Below, piece after piece: positions 36,746 through 46,725 of a stretch of 64,000 bases of DNA (position 1 is its first letter; every line of letters starts with the position of its first letter). Source of the DNA: Leptospiraceae bacterium (lineage in GTDB: Bacteria > Spirochaetota > Leptospiria > Leptospirales > Leptospiraceae). The position numbers and the translations under genes are program-made. The stretch is from contig JAKRSH010000033.1 of assembly GCA_022402465.1 (NCBI GenBank), positions 62,001-126,000 of the forward strand. The letters run 5' to 3'. The notes under the pieces were generated by a model. It did no database searches, was not told where the DNA came from, and saw only the letters and a list, made by a program, of their open reading frames with translations.

Positions 36746-38566
36746 CTAAGGGATTAAATCATTGTTCGGTTTTGCTATAGGTAAATAAACTTTAAATTCA
36801 GTTTTACCTGGTTCAGAATCAACCTTGATTGTTCCTTTGTGTTTTTCAATGATTCCTTTAACGATACCAAGACCAAGTCCTGAACCTTCCCCTTGGTCTT
36901 TAGTTGTGAAAAATGGATCCCAGATTCTATCTTTTATTTCCTTAGTAATTCCTGTTCCATTATCAGAAAAAGTTATTAGCACATATGGATTTCCAGCAAG
37001 CTCTTTGGTGCTAGTTGAAATTGTAATCCGTGGAGATTTTGCATTCTTAAGTGCATGAATGGCATTATTTACTAAATTCGTCCAAACTTGATTCAATTCA
37101 TCAATATTGCAATATACCTTAGGAATAGGATTGTATTCTCTTTGGATATCTATGCCCTGTTTGATTTGATTGTGTAATATAATAAGAGTATTTTCGATTC
37201 CTTCTGTAATATCCGCTTCACCGTAAGAAGATTGGTCGAGATGGGAGTAGTATTTTAGAGCTTTTACGATTCTTACCACATTTTGAATGGAATATTTAAT
37301 ATTTTTAATATTTCGAGCTGCACCCACTCCATTCTTCAAAATCTCCATTACAGTGTGTGCTTTATTTTTATATAAAACAGCTACATCTTCCATTAAATCT
37401 AAAATATTATTATCTACTATAAATTGGGAACCGTCATTTGCATCAGAGTCACTTACTCCAAGCTTAAGCAAATTTTCTTTGATTTCTCTTTTAAGCTTAA
37501 ACTTTTGGGATGGATCAATGCGAGTTCTTTGTGTATCTCTTAATAGTTTCACTAATAACTTTCGAAAACTTCGTCTAACAACTATGTTATTTAAATAGGG
37601 CTGAAGATCATTTACATGTAGATATGTATAGAGCATATTTCCTTCTAAATTATCAGAAGCAGCATTAATGACTCCTGCTGGAGTATTTATCTCATGAGCG
37701 ATTCCAGCTACCATGACTCCCAAGGATGCCATTTTCTCTGACATAACGAGTTGGGATTGGGTTTCTTCAAGCTCACGGGTTCTTTCTTTGACTTTTGCTT
37801 CTAGAGTCTCTGTCATCGTGATTAATTGGTTATAGAAGCTTGCATTGGATAAACTTAAGGTAGATACTTCAACTATTTCACTTAGCCTTTCTATATCATC
37901 TAAGGTATAAATTCCATCTTCACTATTTTTTCTAGAAATAGTAAGTATTCCGAGTAAACCGCTATTTAATACTAAGGGAACAATGATGTGAGCATTTGTT
38001 TTCTCAAAAAACTCTTTTCCCTTGTTCAATGTTAGTGGAAGATGACTTAGTACCATTTCTAGATCACTAGGAATAACCAAGCGAGGATTATCTGATAACC
38101 AAAGAACAAACGGATCATAAACGTAAAAGAAAAAATGATTTGAATCATTTTTAGGTAGGGGTTTTGGATGGAATGCACCCGAAGATTCTTCCCAAAGGTA
38201 AACTATAGCTTCTTCGGAATTCAATGATTGCTTAATATAACTGGTAATTTTTTGGCAGACTGCTATGGGTTCGTTGATTGAGATCAGTGCACTTTTGAAC
38301 TCATCTAAGGAGGTGAGATACTCCATGATATCGGCTTTCCTGTAGCTGCGTTGCAAAAGTTTATCAACTTGCACTATTTTTTTCAGATTACGAAATTTGA
38401 TGATACCATAGGCTAAAATTACAGTAAGCAGTGAACCTAAGATTAGGAAAAGAGTAGATTGAATCTGGAAATAAATAGCTAAATTCATCAATGAAAAAAG
38501 ACTTAGCATAAAGGCAAGGAATTCTGCCTCATAAGCAAAGGTAATTTTTTTGAGTTTGGAAAACAT
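36746..38566 (-). CDS. GAF-domain sensor histidine kinase
   Basis: Two N-terminal hydrophobic segments (about residues 14-55), a GAF domain (about 85-245, NAHIIVPLVLNSGLLGILTIS), a coiled coil (LEAKVKERTRELEETQ), and a kinase core. The phosphoacceptor His is in VAGIAHEINTPAGVI; a long helical insert of about 150 residues follows before the ATPase domain, which has NNAIHAL, DNGTGITKE and GSGLGLGIVKGII. No response regulator is adjacent, so it is an orphan kinase. ATG 38566 is preferred to TTG 38581. Confidence 0.9.
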   Translation of the reverse strand: MFSKLKKITFAYEAEFLAFMLSLFSLMNLAIYFQIQSTLFLILGSLLTVILAYGIIKFRNLKKIVQVDKLLQRSYRKADIMEYLTSLDEFKSALISINEPIAVCQKITSYIKQSLNSEEAIVYLWEESSGAFHPKPLPKNDSNHFFFYVYDPFVLWLSDNPRLVIPSDLEMVLSHLPLTLNKGKEFFEKTNAHIIVPLVLNSGLLGILTISRKNSEDGIYTLDDIERLSEIVEVSTLSLSNASFYNQLITMTETLEAKVKERTRELEETQSQLVMSEKMASLGVMVAGIAHEINTPAGVINAASDNLEGNMLYTYLHVNDLQPYLNNIVVRRSFRKLLVKLLRDTQRTRIDPSQKFKLKREIKENLLKLGVSDSDANDGSQFIVDNNILDLMEDVAVLYKNKAHTVMEILKNGVGAARNIKNIKYSIQNVVRIVKALKYYSHLDQSSYGEADITEGIENTLIILHNQIKQGIDIQREYNPIPKVYCNIDELNQVWTNLVNNAIHALKNAKSPRITISTSTKELAGNPYVLITFSDNGTGITKEIKDRIWDPFFTTKDQGEGSGLGLGIVKGIIEKHKGTIKVDSEPGKTEFKVYLPIAKPNNDLIP

Positions 38567-38686
38567 AAGAAATTGGTTCAACTGAATCAGGAGATTCTAT
38601 TTAGGGCAATCTATTTTGGATTCTTCCAATAAAAAGTTTACTTAGCATAGCAAAGAAAGGATTCCTAGGATAGTGACTTTTTCCCT

Positions 38687-39637
38687 ATGAGCAATTTAAA
38701 ACAACTCTTTCGAATCTCTAAAATTTTTGGTGCTTATTATGAAATATTTTCCTATGAGAATGGATCAAATCTTGCTACCCTTAGAGGTAAACTGCGCCTA
38801 GAATCCAAGAAAGATCGCCATCCATTCGTTGTAGGCGATCTAGTTTATGCTATATGGAATGATTCAACATGGATTATTGATTCTCTTGTTGAAAGAAAAT
38901 CTATTTTGCATCGAAAATCAAGTGCAAAGGATGCCCATGCTCTTTGTGCTAATGCAGATTATGCCGTCTTAATTGCTTCCTTAAAAGAGCCAGAAACTAA
39001 ATCAGGATTTATAGATAGATTTCTTGCTGCTGTTTCGGTCTCTGGAATGGAACCAATTTTAGTTTTCAATAAAACTGATTTAGTCTCAGAGCTTGAAATG
39101 AACACGGCAACGAGTTACTATCACTTTTTAGGATATAAAATTTTTACTGTATCTATTCATAAGGAAGATTCTATTCAGGAATTAAAAAATTTCTTACGAG
39201 GAAAGGTTAGTTTTCTTTCTGGTAATTCCGGTGTGGGAAAATCTTCTATCGTAAATATACTCGCAGAATCGAAGATTCAATCCACCCAAGAAATCAGTGG
39301 TTCGACTTCTAAGGGCAAACACACAACTACAAATTCAACTGCAATTTTTCTTCCTGATGATACCGTTTATATTGATTCTCCTGGCATTAAAGAGTGGGGA
39401 ATCCTACATTTAGAAAGGGAAGATTTATTGCTCAGTTTTCCAGAACTTTCTAAGGCTAGAGAGGAATGTTCTTCTGAGTTTTGTTGTGAGTTTGGAGAGA
39501 ATTGTAGGATCCAAGAAATTTTTCAAGAGCTTCCTGCTGAGAGGTCTAAGAGTATGGAATCAATGTTAGAAAGTTTAGAGACTCCTTTTCGAACTACAAG
39601 GCGAGATCATTGGAATCGATCAGAAAGAGGACGTTAG
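38687..39637 (+). CDS. rsgA: Ribosome small-subunit biogenesis GTPase RsgA
   Basis: The circularly permuted GTPase order is clear: an OB-fold domain (about 20-75), the G4 motif NKTD, then the P loop LSGNSGVGKSSIVN and G3 DSPGIKEWG. The C-terminal zinc region has Cys-rich SSEFCCEFGENC. RsgA helps mature the 30S subunit and hydrolyses GTP on the ribosome. Length (316) is normal. The next gene begins near its end. Confidence 0.95.
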   Translation: MSNLKQLFRISKIFGAYYEIFSYENGSNLATLRGKLRLESKKDRHPFVVGDLVYAIWNDSTWIIDSLVERKSILHRKSSAKDAHALCANADYAVLIASLKEPETKSGFIDRFLAAVSVSGMEPILVFNKTDLVSELEMNTATSYYHFLGYKIFTVSIHKEDSIQELKNFLRGKVSFLSGNSGVGKSSIVNILAESKIQSTQEISGSTSKGKHTTTNSTAIFLPDDTVYIDSPGIKEWGILHLEREDLLLSFPELSKAREECSSEFCCEFGENCRIQEIFQELPAERSKSMESMLESLETPFRTTRRDHWNRSERGR

Positions 39638-39691
39638 TTGCACTTTATTATTTCCAACAATAATTCAAATCTTGTTGAGCGGAGTCTTTTC

Positions 39692-40744
39692 ATGAGAGAT
39701 CAATGGAAGTTTTATACAACCATACTTAGCTGTTTTTTATTCATCCTATCTTGTGGTGCAACCAATCCCTATTTTAATCCAGAGAAAATGCATCATACCT
39801 CATCAGGTTTTAAGAACCCAAGCAAAGACTTCGAATCACATGGATTAGGTGGATTGATAAGATGGACTTCTTCTCGTTGGATGAATGAGGAGGATAATAA
39901 TCCTGAACATTTTGATTTTAAGAAAACGGAGAACGATGGAAGTCAGATCAAAAATTTTAAAGGTCTTTGGTCAGTCACGTGGATAGGACACGCAAGTAGT
40001 TTGATCCAATGGGAAGGATTGAATATCTTAACTGATCCTATTTGGTCAGAGAGATGTTCTCCTGTTAGTTGGGCAGGACCCAAGAGGTATACTCAGCCAG
40101 GAATTGATATGGATAATTTACCAAAAATCGATTTGGTAGTAATTAGCCACAACCACTACGATCATATGGATTTGGATACTTTGCTAGAATTAGAGAAAAG
40201 ATTTTCTCCAACCTTTATAGCTGGATTAGGAAATAAAAAGTTTCTACAAGATGCAGGTTTAACTCAGGTGATAGAGATTGACTGGTGGGATGAAGTTTTA
40301 GTCCAAGGCAAAAGAGTTATTTTCACACCCACCCAGCATTTTTCGGCAAGAGGTATCTTCGATAGAGATGAGACACTTTGGGGTAGCTACGCTTTTATAG
40401 GTTCTAAATCCAAAATCTATTTTGCAGGAGATACGGGCTACTTCAAGGGATTTAAAGAAATAGGGGAAAAATTCGGAGGCTTTGATCTTGCGATTCTACC
40501 TATAGGTGCATACAATCCACGTTGGTTCATGGAGCCAGTGCATGTAGATCCTAGCCAATCTGTGCAAGCATTTATGGATCTTAAGGCAAATTATATGATG
40601 CCCATGCATTATAAAACCTTTGTTCTCTCTGATGAGGCCTTGGATCAACCTTTAAAATCTACCTTGTACAACTTTGAAATAAAAGGTATAGATAAGAAAA
40701 GGCTATTAGCTTTGAATATTGGAGAAAGTTTTTTTAGGAACTAA
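39692..40744 (+). CDS. Metallo-beta-lactamase-fold lipoprotein (NAPE-PLD-like)
   Basis: From ATG 39692, with GGAG seven bases upstream, the signal ends FLFILSC. The catalytic domain has the zinc motif SHNHYDHMD (HxHxDH), VTWIGHASSLIQWEG early, QHFSARG, YFAGDTGYF (metal Asp), and PMHYKTF. This pattern and the GPKRYTQPGI region match N-acyl-phosphatidylethanolamine phospholipase D and its bacterial relatives. It is probably an extracytoplasmic phospholipase or related hydrolase. The upstream start at 39638 would put the lipobox too deep. Confidence 0.88.
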   Translation: MRDQWKFYTTILSCFLFILSCGATNPYFNPEKMHHTSSGFKNPSKDFESHGLGGLIRWTSSRWMNEEDNNPEHFDFKKTENDGSQIKNFKGLWSVTWIGHASSLIQWEGLNILTDPIWSERCSPVSWAGPKRYTQPGIDMDNLPKIDLVVISHNHYDHMDLDTLLELEKRFSPTFIAGLGNKKFLQDAGLTQVIEIDWWDEVLVQGKRVIFTPTQHFSARGIFDRDETLWGSYAFIGSKSKIYFAGDTGYFKGFKEIGEKFGGFDLAILPIGAYNPRWFMEPVHVDPSQSVQAFMDLKANYMMPMHYKTFVLSDEALDQPLKSTLYNFEIKGIDKKRLLALNIGESFFRN

Positions 40745-40795
40745 TTGCAAACTTTCGAATGGGTTTCTAAAATGACTAAAAAAGAAGGGGAATAA

Positions 40796-42253
40796 ATGCG
40801 TCATCTATCTTCAACATTGTTACTTACTGTTCTATTGACTTTTGCGGGAACAAGCTTTAGTCTAGTTGCCCAAGAAACATCCGAATCTCCAGAGATTCAA
40901 ATGGAACAGCCTAGCGAGGCTACTGCTGGAAGCGAAGAAAATCATAAAGGCGAGGATTTGCCTTATTGGACAGTAATTCCTTTTGTCTTTATTCTTCTGT
41001 CTATTGCAGTCTTGCCGATTGCATCGCATACAACTATGCATTGGTGGGAAGATAATAATAATAAATTAATCGTCGCTATCGCTTTGGGTGCTTGTTCCTT
41101 CTTTCCCTTAGTTTATTTTGGTTGGTTCCATACCATAGTTCATACAATAGTCTTTGAATATATTCCGTTTATTGTATTATTAGGCTCCTTGTATTATATT
41201 TCAGGTGGTATAGTTCTTAGAGGTGATATTGAAGCGACTCCCTTGAACAATACCTTATTCTTAATTGTTGGAACTTTGCTATCTTCCTTTATCGGAACAA
41301 CAGGAGCTTCTATGCTTCTAATTCGACCAATATTGAATACCAATTCAGAGCGTAAGCATGTAGTCCACACTGTAATCTTTTTTATCTTTTTGGTTTCCAA
41401 TATCGGTGGATCACTTACTCCTCTTGGTGATCCTCCTCTATTCCTTGGGTATTTACAAGGAGTTCCTTTTACTTGGACATTTAAATTATTCCCAGAGATG
41501 CTGCTCGCATCAGTTATCCTACTGATCATCTATTTCATTTGGGATTCCATCAAATACAAATCAGAAGCTATTAAGGATATCAGGAAAGATAAATCACAGA
41601 TTGTTCCCATTTCCCTTAGCGGACAGGTAAATTTCATCTGGTTACTCGGTGTTATATTTTCTGTTGCCTTTATCAATAAGAATTACTTTCCAGAGATTGA
41701 AGAAAATCACCTTTTGGGTTTCAGTAGAGAAATAATAATGCTAATTATGGTTGTACTATCTATTTATACTTCCAAGAAAAGAGATAGAGAGGCCAATAAA
41801 TTCACCTTGCATCCTATTGCAGAAGTCGCTTATCTATTTATTGGTATTTTTATCTGCATGATTCCAGCTTTGATTCTTTTGGAATCCAATGGTAAGACCC
41901 TAGGCATTACAGAACCTTGGCAATTTTTCTGGGCAACTGGTTTATTTTCTTCCGTCCTAGACAATGCTCCTACCTATCTAACTTTCTTAAGCTTGGCAAA
42001 AGGATACTTGGGTTATACAACGGTTCAACAAATTCTTGCCAATCCAGCGGCTGAAGCCTTGTTGAAAGCTATTTCGGTCGGTTCAGTGTTTATGGGAGCA
42101 AATTCTTACATAGGAAATGCACCTAACTTCATGGTTAAGTCAGTTGCCGAAGAAAACAAAATTAAGATGCCATCCTTTGGTGCCTACATGCTATTTTCTT
42201 TTGGTATACTCTTTCCAGTTTTTATCTTATTAACTTTTGTGTTTTTTCTATAA
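40796..42253 (+). CDS. NhaD-like sodium:proton antiporter
   Basis: After a signal-like N terminus and an acidic linker, about 11 membrane helices fill the protein. GTTGASMLLIRPILNTNSERK, SNIGGSLTPLGDPPLFLGYL and SSVLDNAPTYLTFLSLAKG match NhaD and related ion-transporter family antiporters. It should expel sodium in exchange for protons. Some family members are annotated as citrate or arsenite carriers, so substrate is inferred. Confidence 0.85.
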   Translation: MRHLSSTLLLTVLLTFAGTSFSLVAQETSESPEIQMEQPSEATAGSEENHKGEDLPYWTVIPFVFILLSIAVLPIASHTTMHWWEDNNNKLIVAIALGACSFFPLVYFGWFHTIVHTIVFEYIPFIVLLGSLYYISGGIVLRGDIEATPLNNTLFLIVGTLLSSFIGTTGASMLLIRPILNTNSERKHVVHTVIFFIFLVSNIGGSLTPLGDPPLFLGYLQGVPFTWTFKLFPEMLLASVILLIIYFIWDSIKYKSEAIKDIRKDKSQIVPISLSGQVNFIWLLGVIFSVAFINKNYFPEIEENHLLGFSREIIMLIMVVLSIYTSKKRDREANKFTLHPIAEVAYLFIGIFICMIPALILLESNGKTLGITEPWQFFWATGLFSSVLDNAPTYLTFLSLAKGYLGYTTVQQILANPAAEALLKAISVGSVFMGANSYIGNAPNFMVKSVAEENKIKMPSFGAYMLFSFGILFPVFILLTFVFFL

Positions 42254-42271
42254 TTAGAAAAGCAAATTTTG

Positions 42272-42291
42272 GGCTAGTAGAAATGCTAGCC
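42272..42291 (+). repeat. Hairpin just upstream of the aromatic amino acid lyase
   Basis: GGCTAG and CTAGCC form a 6-bp stem with an 8-base loop that ends seven bases before the ATG. The lyase start has no clear Shine-Dalgarno sequence, so this hairpin could affect initiation. No T run follows. Confidence 0.35.
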
Positions 42292-42298
42292 TAAAGAC

Positions 42299-43729
42299 AT
42301 GAATCTTTCTTATCTTCAATTTCTAAGCATCGTCTACGAGAAGGATTCTTATTCTGAAAAATTTTGGAATCTCCCTCTTATTCAAGAATCTCACTTATCT
42401 TTAGAAGCATATCTCTCTCAGACTTCAGGCAAGAAGCTTCTTTATGGTGTTGATACTTCTTTTGGTCCTCATGCATTTTCTAGCAATGAAGCCAAGTTAG
42501 ACTTGCAAAAGTCATTGATCTATCATTTATCCGTACAGAATGAATCTTCCCAAATTTTAGATCCCCTTGAATCAAGAGCAGTCCTTTTAGCGAGACTTCA
42601 TGTCTTAACTAGAGGATATTCTGGAGTAGATGAAAGTCTTTTGAAGATTTTGCAAGATATGGTCAACAAAGATGTTATTCCTATCTTTCCATTGAGGGGT
42701 TCCTTGGGTGCTAGTGGAGATTTGATTCCCTTATCCTCTATTGGTCTCTTGCTAATGGGTGAGTCTATTAGCCAAGGAAAAGGGGATTTGAAATCCATAC
42801 AAGGTCTTCCAAGGAATTTAAAAGTAAAGGAAGGAATTGCATTGACGAATGGAACTTCCTTTATGGTTGGAAGTTCTGCTGTGCATCTTCACCAATCCAA
42901 GGTCATGGTAGAACATGCCCTTGGTCTTATTAAAAAATTATTTACCAAGCTTCCTATCTTTCCAGACGCTTTTCATATGGATCTTGCTGAATTAAATTCA
43001 TCTCGTGGTATGAAGAAAGTATGCGATACCCTGAGTGAAGCTCTCTTGCATAGAGATAAACTTGCAAACACCAGAGTCCAAGATTCTTACATACTTAGAG
43101 CCATACCTCAGATATTCGGATCAATCTTGGACGAGTTGGAAGACCTAGAAATTCGAATTACAAAAGAGATAAATTCTGTATCTGATAATCCTGTGTATTC
43201 TCCTAATGATAAAAGATTTATAGAAACAGCAATGTTCTATGGTTCTTATATAAGTTCTGGAATAGATAGATTGAATCTTTGCTTAGTAAATTTTGCAAAC
43301 TGGCTAGATAGGATGGTGCAATTCTTACTTGATCCCAATGAAAATGAAAAAAGGTTACCGCTTATGCTTTCCTCTTCACCTGGTAAGCATGCAGGGCTTG
43401 CTGGTCTTGGCTTACTTGCTACTCATTTAACTGCGGAAATGCGAAGAGACGCACACCCTGCCTCTATACAATCTTTGCCAACTAACGGTGGTAATCAAAA
43501 TATAGTGCCTATGGGTGGAATTGGAATAGCTCGAAATAAACGCACAATTCGTGATACAAAAACATTGCTCGCAATTTTTGACCTTTGCATACAGCAATCA
43601 ATTGCGCTCTTAGACAGAAGCGATAAAGATTTGATCGTAAAAGAAGATCGTTCCCTTGCTAAAGATCTGCAAATCCTTGAAAAAAGTTTGGAATCCTCCT
43701 TTTTTTCCTTAGAATCAGTTTTGCCTTGA
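42299..43729 (+). CDS. Aromatic amino acid ammonia-lyase (HAL/PAL/TAL family)
   Basis: The MIO prosthetic group forms from Ala138-Ser139-Gly140 in RGSLGASGDLIPLSSIG. The N-terminal loop has Tyr49 in YGVDTSFG. The selectivity pair, Ser-His in histidine lyases, Phe-Leu in Phe lyases and His-Leu in Tyr lyases, reads His76-Leu77 (SLIYHLSVQ), so tyrosine is the predicted substrate. The NQEDHVSM block of HutH also differs (NQNIVPMG). The product would be p-coumarate, but Tyr aminomutase or a diverged histidase cannot be excluded. No hut genes are near. Alignment of the pair is from memory. Confidence 0.82.
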   Translation: MNLSYLQFLSIVYEKDSYSEKFWNLPLIQESHLSLEAYLSQTSGKKLLYGVDTSFGPHAFSSNEAKLDLQKSLIYHLSVQNESSQILDPLESRAVLLARLHVLTRGYSGVDESLLKILQDMVNKDVIPIFPLRGSLGASGDLIPLSSIGLLLMGESISQGKGDLKSIQGLPRNLKVKEGIALTNGTSFMVGSSAVHLHQSKVMVEHALGLIKKLFTKLPIFPDAFHMDLAELNSSRGMKKVCDTLSEALLHRDKLANTRVQDSYILRAIPQIFGSILDELEDLEIRITKEINSVSDNPVYSPNDKRFIETAMFYGSYISSGIDRLNLCLVNFANWLDRMVQFLLDPNENEKRLPLMLSSSPGKHAGLAGLGLLATHLTAEMRRDAHPASIQSLPTNGGNQNIVPMGGIGIARNKRTIRDTKTLLAIFDLCIQQSIALLDRSDKDLIVKEDRSLAKDLQILEKSLESSFFSLESVLP

Positions 43730-43774
43730 CTTGAGAGTCTACTTTTTCACTGTGGATGGGAATTAGGAGGTTTT

Positions 43775-45478
43775 ATGAGTAAACCATTAATCGTTCAAAG
43801 CGATAAAACTATGCTTCTTGAGGTGGATAATTCCGAATTTGAGGCATGCAGGGAGATCATTTCTCGGTTTGCTGAACTTGAAAAAAGTCCAGAATACCTT
43901 CATACTTATCGAATCTCTCCCTTATCATTGTGGAATGCTGCCTCTTCTAAGATGACAGCAGATGAAATTGTAGAAGGGATGCAGAAATATGCTCGATATG
44001 ATGTTCCTAAAAACGTTATCAATGAAATTCGCGAGCAAATATCTCGTTATGGTAAAGTTAAATTAGTTAAAGAAGAAACAGGAGACTTAGTAATTGTCTC
44101 TCATGAAAAAGGTTTCTTGCAAGAGATAGGTGCACATCGTGCTGTTCAACCTTTTATTGAATCAGTTACACCTGAGAAAATTCTCGTTAAGAAAGAATAC
44201 CGCGGTCATATCAAACAAGCATTGATAAAAATAGGTTTTCCTGTGGAAGACTTAGCAGGTTATGATGAAGGAAATAAATACGCATTCAATCTAAAAGCTA
44301 CAAGCAATACAGGTACTAAATTTGGAATGCGAGATTACCAAAGAGCAAGTGTGGAAGCCTTTCATTCTGGTGGTCGCAATGATGGTGGTTCTGGTGTTGT
44401 AGTTCTTCCTTGTGGTGCTGGAAAGACCATAGTTGGTATGGGTGTTATGCAGATCGTAGGAGCAGAGACTCTTATTCTTGTCACGAACACTTTGTCCATT
44501 CGCCAATGGAAAAATGAGATCTTAGATAAAACCGATATCCCTGAATCAGACATCGGAGAGTATTCTGGCGAAGTGAAAGACATTAAGCCTATAACAATTG
44601 CTACTTATAACATTCTAACGCATCGCAAGAAAAAAGGGGGAGATTTTACTCACTTCCACCTATTCAGTGCTAAGAATTGGGGACTTATCGTTTATGATGA
44701 GGTTCACCTTTTGCCGGCACCTGTTTTCAGAATGACTTCGGAACTCCAATCCAAAAGAAGACTGGGTCTTACTGCAACCCTCGTCCGAGAAGATGGACTA
44801 GAAGAAGATGTATTCTCTCTGATTGGTCCTAAGAAATATGACGTCCCATGGAAAGAACTAGAAGCGAAGTCATGGATAGCGGAAGCAAAGTGTGTGGAAA
44901 TTCGAATTCCTATGGAGGAAGATCTAAGACTCAAATATTCTGTGGCAGATGATAGAGAAAAATTTCGACTCGCTTCTGAAAATCCTGAAAAGATGAGAGG
45001 TATTCGAGCTATCATTAAAAAGCACCAAAACTCGCATCTACTTGTAATCGGTCAGTATATCAATCAATTGGAAGAAATCTCTAGAACTTTTGAAATTCCT
45101 TTAATCACTGGTAAGACACCTTTAGGGGAAAGACAAGAACTTTACCAAGCATTTAGATCGGGTGAAATTCGCCAATTGGTTGTTAGTAAGGTTGCAAACT
45201 TTTCCATCGATTTACCTGATGCTAACATAGCAATCCAAGTCTCTGGGACATTTGGTTCTAGACAAGAAGAAGCGCAAAGGTTGGGTCGAATCTTGAGACC
45301 TAAATCCAAGGATAATACGGCTATCTTCTATTCTTTGATTTCGAGGGATACCAATGAAGAAAGATTTGGTCAGAATAGACAATTGTTCTTAACCGAGCAA
45401 GGTTATGAATACCAAATTTACATCTTGGATCAGTTTATCCAAGACCAAGAAGACAACGCGCAGACAGTCACTGTATAG
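43775..45478 (+). CDS. XPB/Rad25-type DNA helicase
   Basis: The N-terminal helicase-C-3-like region (about 1-170) precedes a superfamily 2 core: Q-like RDYQRASVEAF, Walker A LPCGAGKT, DEVH box YDEVHLLPAPV, motif III LTATLVREDG (a XPB trait), and motif VI QRLGRILRPK. This is the bacterial XPB family, an ATP-dependent 3'-5' helicase that opens damaged DNA. The usual partner nuclease Bax1 is not adjacent. AGGAGG precedes the ATG. The next gene starts 29 bases later. Confidence 0.92.
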   Translation: MSKPLIVQSDKTMLLEVDNSEFEACREIISRFAELEKSPEYLHTYRISPLSLWNAASSKMTADEIVEGMQKYARYDVPKNVINEIREQISRYGKVKLVKEETGDLVIVSHEKGFLQEIGAHRAVQPFIESVTPEKILVKKEYRGHIKQALIKIGFPVEDLAGYDEGNKYAFNLKATSNTGTKFGMRDYQRASVEAFHSGGRNDGGSGVVVLPCGAGKTIVGMGVMQIVGAETLILVTNTLSIRQWKNEILDKTDIPESDIGEYSGEVKDIKPITIATYNILTHRKKKGGDFTHFHLFSAKNWGLIVYDEVHLLPAPVFRMTSELQSKRRLGLTATLVREDGLEEDVFSLIGPKKYDVPWKELEAKSWIAEAKCVEIRIPMEEDLRLKYSVADDREKFRLASENPEKMRGIRAIIKKHQNSHLLVIGQYINQLEEISRTFEIPLITGKTPLGERQELYQAFRSGEIRQLVVSKVANFSIDLPDANIAIQVSGTFGSRQEEAQRLGRILRPKSKDNTAIFYSLISRDTNEERFGQNRQLFLTEQGYEYQIYILDQFIQDQEDNAQTVTV

Positions 45479-45507
45479 TAGAACATGGCATTCTAGGGAG
45501 AATACGA

Positions 45508-46722
45508 ATGAAATTTGTGGCAAAGAGATTGGATGTAGTCGAGCCTTCACCTACACTCGCAATAACCGCTAAGGCAAATGCCTTAAAGGCTAGCGGAATT
45601 GATGTTGTTGGATTCGGAGCAGGGGAACCTGACTTTGATACACCAGAACATATTAAGGTTGCTGCTAAGCGTGCAATGGACCAAGGGAAGACAAAATACA
45701 CTCCTGTTTCTGGAATTCCAACTTTGAAAGATGCAATCATTGCAAAATTTAAGAAGGAAAATAATCTAGATTACGAAAAGAATCAAATCATTGTTGGGAC
45801 AGGTGGTAAACAAGTTATTTATAATTTCTTTATGGCTACCATCAATCCAGGAGATGAGGTAATAATTCCTGCACCCTATTGGGTTAGTTATGCGGATATA
45901 GTTCGATTGGCTGAAGGAACTCCTGTAATTGTTCCAACAACTTTAGAAAATAATTTCCAAATTACACCCACACAATTGAAGAAAGCTATCTCCCCTAAGA
46001 CAAAGGTATTTTTGTTCAATTCACCTTCCAATCCGACTGGATCTGCGTATTCTAAAAATGATGTTTATGATCTTTGTGAAATACTCGTCAAAGAAAGAAT
46101 AATCACTTTAAGTGATGATATCTATGAAAAGATAATCTACGATGGTTTAGAATTTATCAATCCTGCTATGGTTAGTCCTGAGATGAAAGAAAAAACCTTC
46201 ATCATCAATGGAGTCTCTAAGGCTTATTCAATGACTGGTTGGAGAATAGGATATGGTGCAGGAAATGCTGAAATAGTAAAAAATATGGATACTATGCAGG
46301 GTCAATCGACTTCGAATGCTAGCTCAATATCCCAAGCGGCTGCAGAAGAAGCATTAAAAGGCGATCAGTCGGAAGTGGAAGTTATGCGAAAAGCATTTGA
46401 TGTTAGAAGGAAACTTATTGTTGATTTATTAAATCAAATTCCAGGAGTCAATTGCAGAATGCCCCAAGGTGCTTTTTATGCATTCCCTTACATTGACAAA
46501 TTGTACAATCTTCCCAAGTTTGATAAAATTTTTTCAGAAGCGAATGAGAAAAGTCGAAGCAAAGTATTCTGTGATATTCTATTGGAGAAATACAATGTCG
46601 CTGCCGTTCCTGGAGTTGCCTTTGGTGATGATAATGCATTAAGATTATCCTATGCCTTAGGGGAGGCTGATATTAGAAAAGGACTAGAAAGAATTCAGAC
46701 TATGGTGAAGGATCTCTCATAG
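45508..46722 (+). CDS. aspC: Aspartate aminotransferase-like PLP enzyme
   Basis: A class I aminotransferase of 404 residues. The PLP-bound Lys is in INGVSKAYSMTGWRIGYG, with GFGAGEPDFDTPEHIK and NSPSNPTGSAY as further fold signatures, and Arg of RLSYALG near the C terminus for carboxylate binding. It most resembles class Ib aspartate (or aspartate/prephenate) aminotransferases. It transfers amino groups between Asp and 2-oxoglutarate. It is in line with XPB and the next secreted protein gene. Confidence 0.92.
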   Translation: MKFVAKRLDVVEPSPTLAITAKANALKASGIDVVGFGAGEPDFDTPEHIKVAAKRAMDQGKTKYTPVSGIPTLKDAIIAKFKKENNLDYEKNQIIVGTGGKQVIYNFFMATINPGDEVIIPAPYWVSYADIVRLAEGTPVIVPTTLENNFQITPTQLKKAISPKTKVFLFNSPSNPTGSAYSKNDVYDLCEILVKERIITLSDDIYEKIIYDGLEFINPAMVSPEMKEKTFIINGVSKAYSMTGWRIGYGAGNAEIVKNMDTMQGQSTSNASSISQAAAEEALKGDQSEVEVMRKAFDVRRKLIVDLLNQIPGVNCRMPQGAFYAFPYIDKLYNLPKFDKIFSEANEKSRSKVFCDILLEKYNVAAVPGVAFGDDNALRLSYALGEADIRKGLERIQTMVKDLS

Positions 46723-46725
46723 TCT

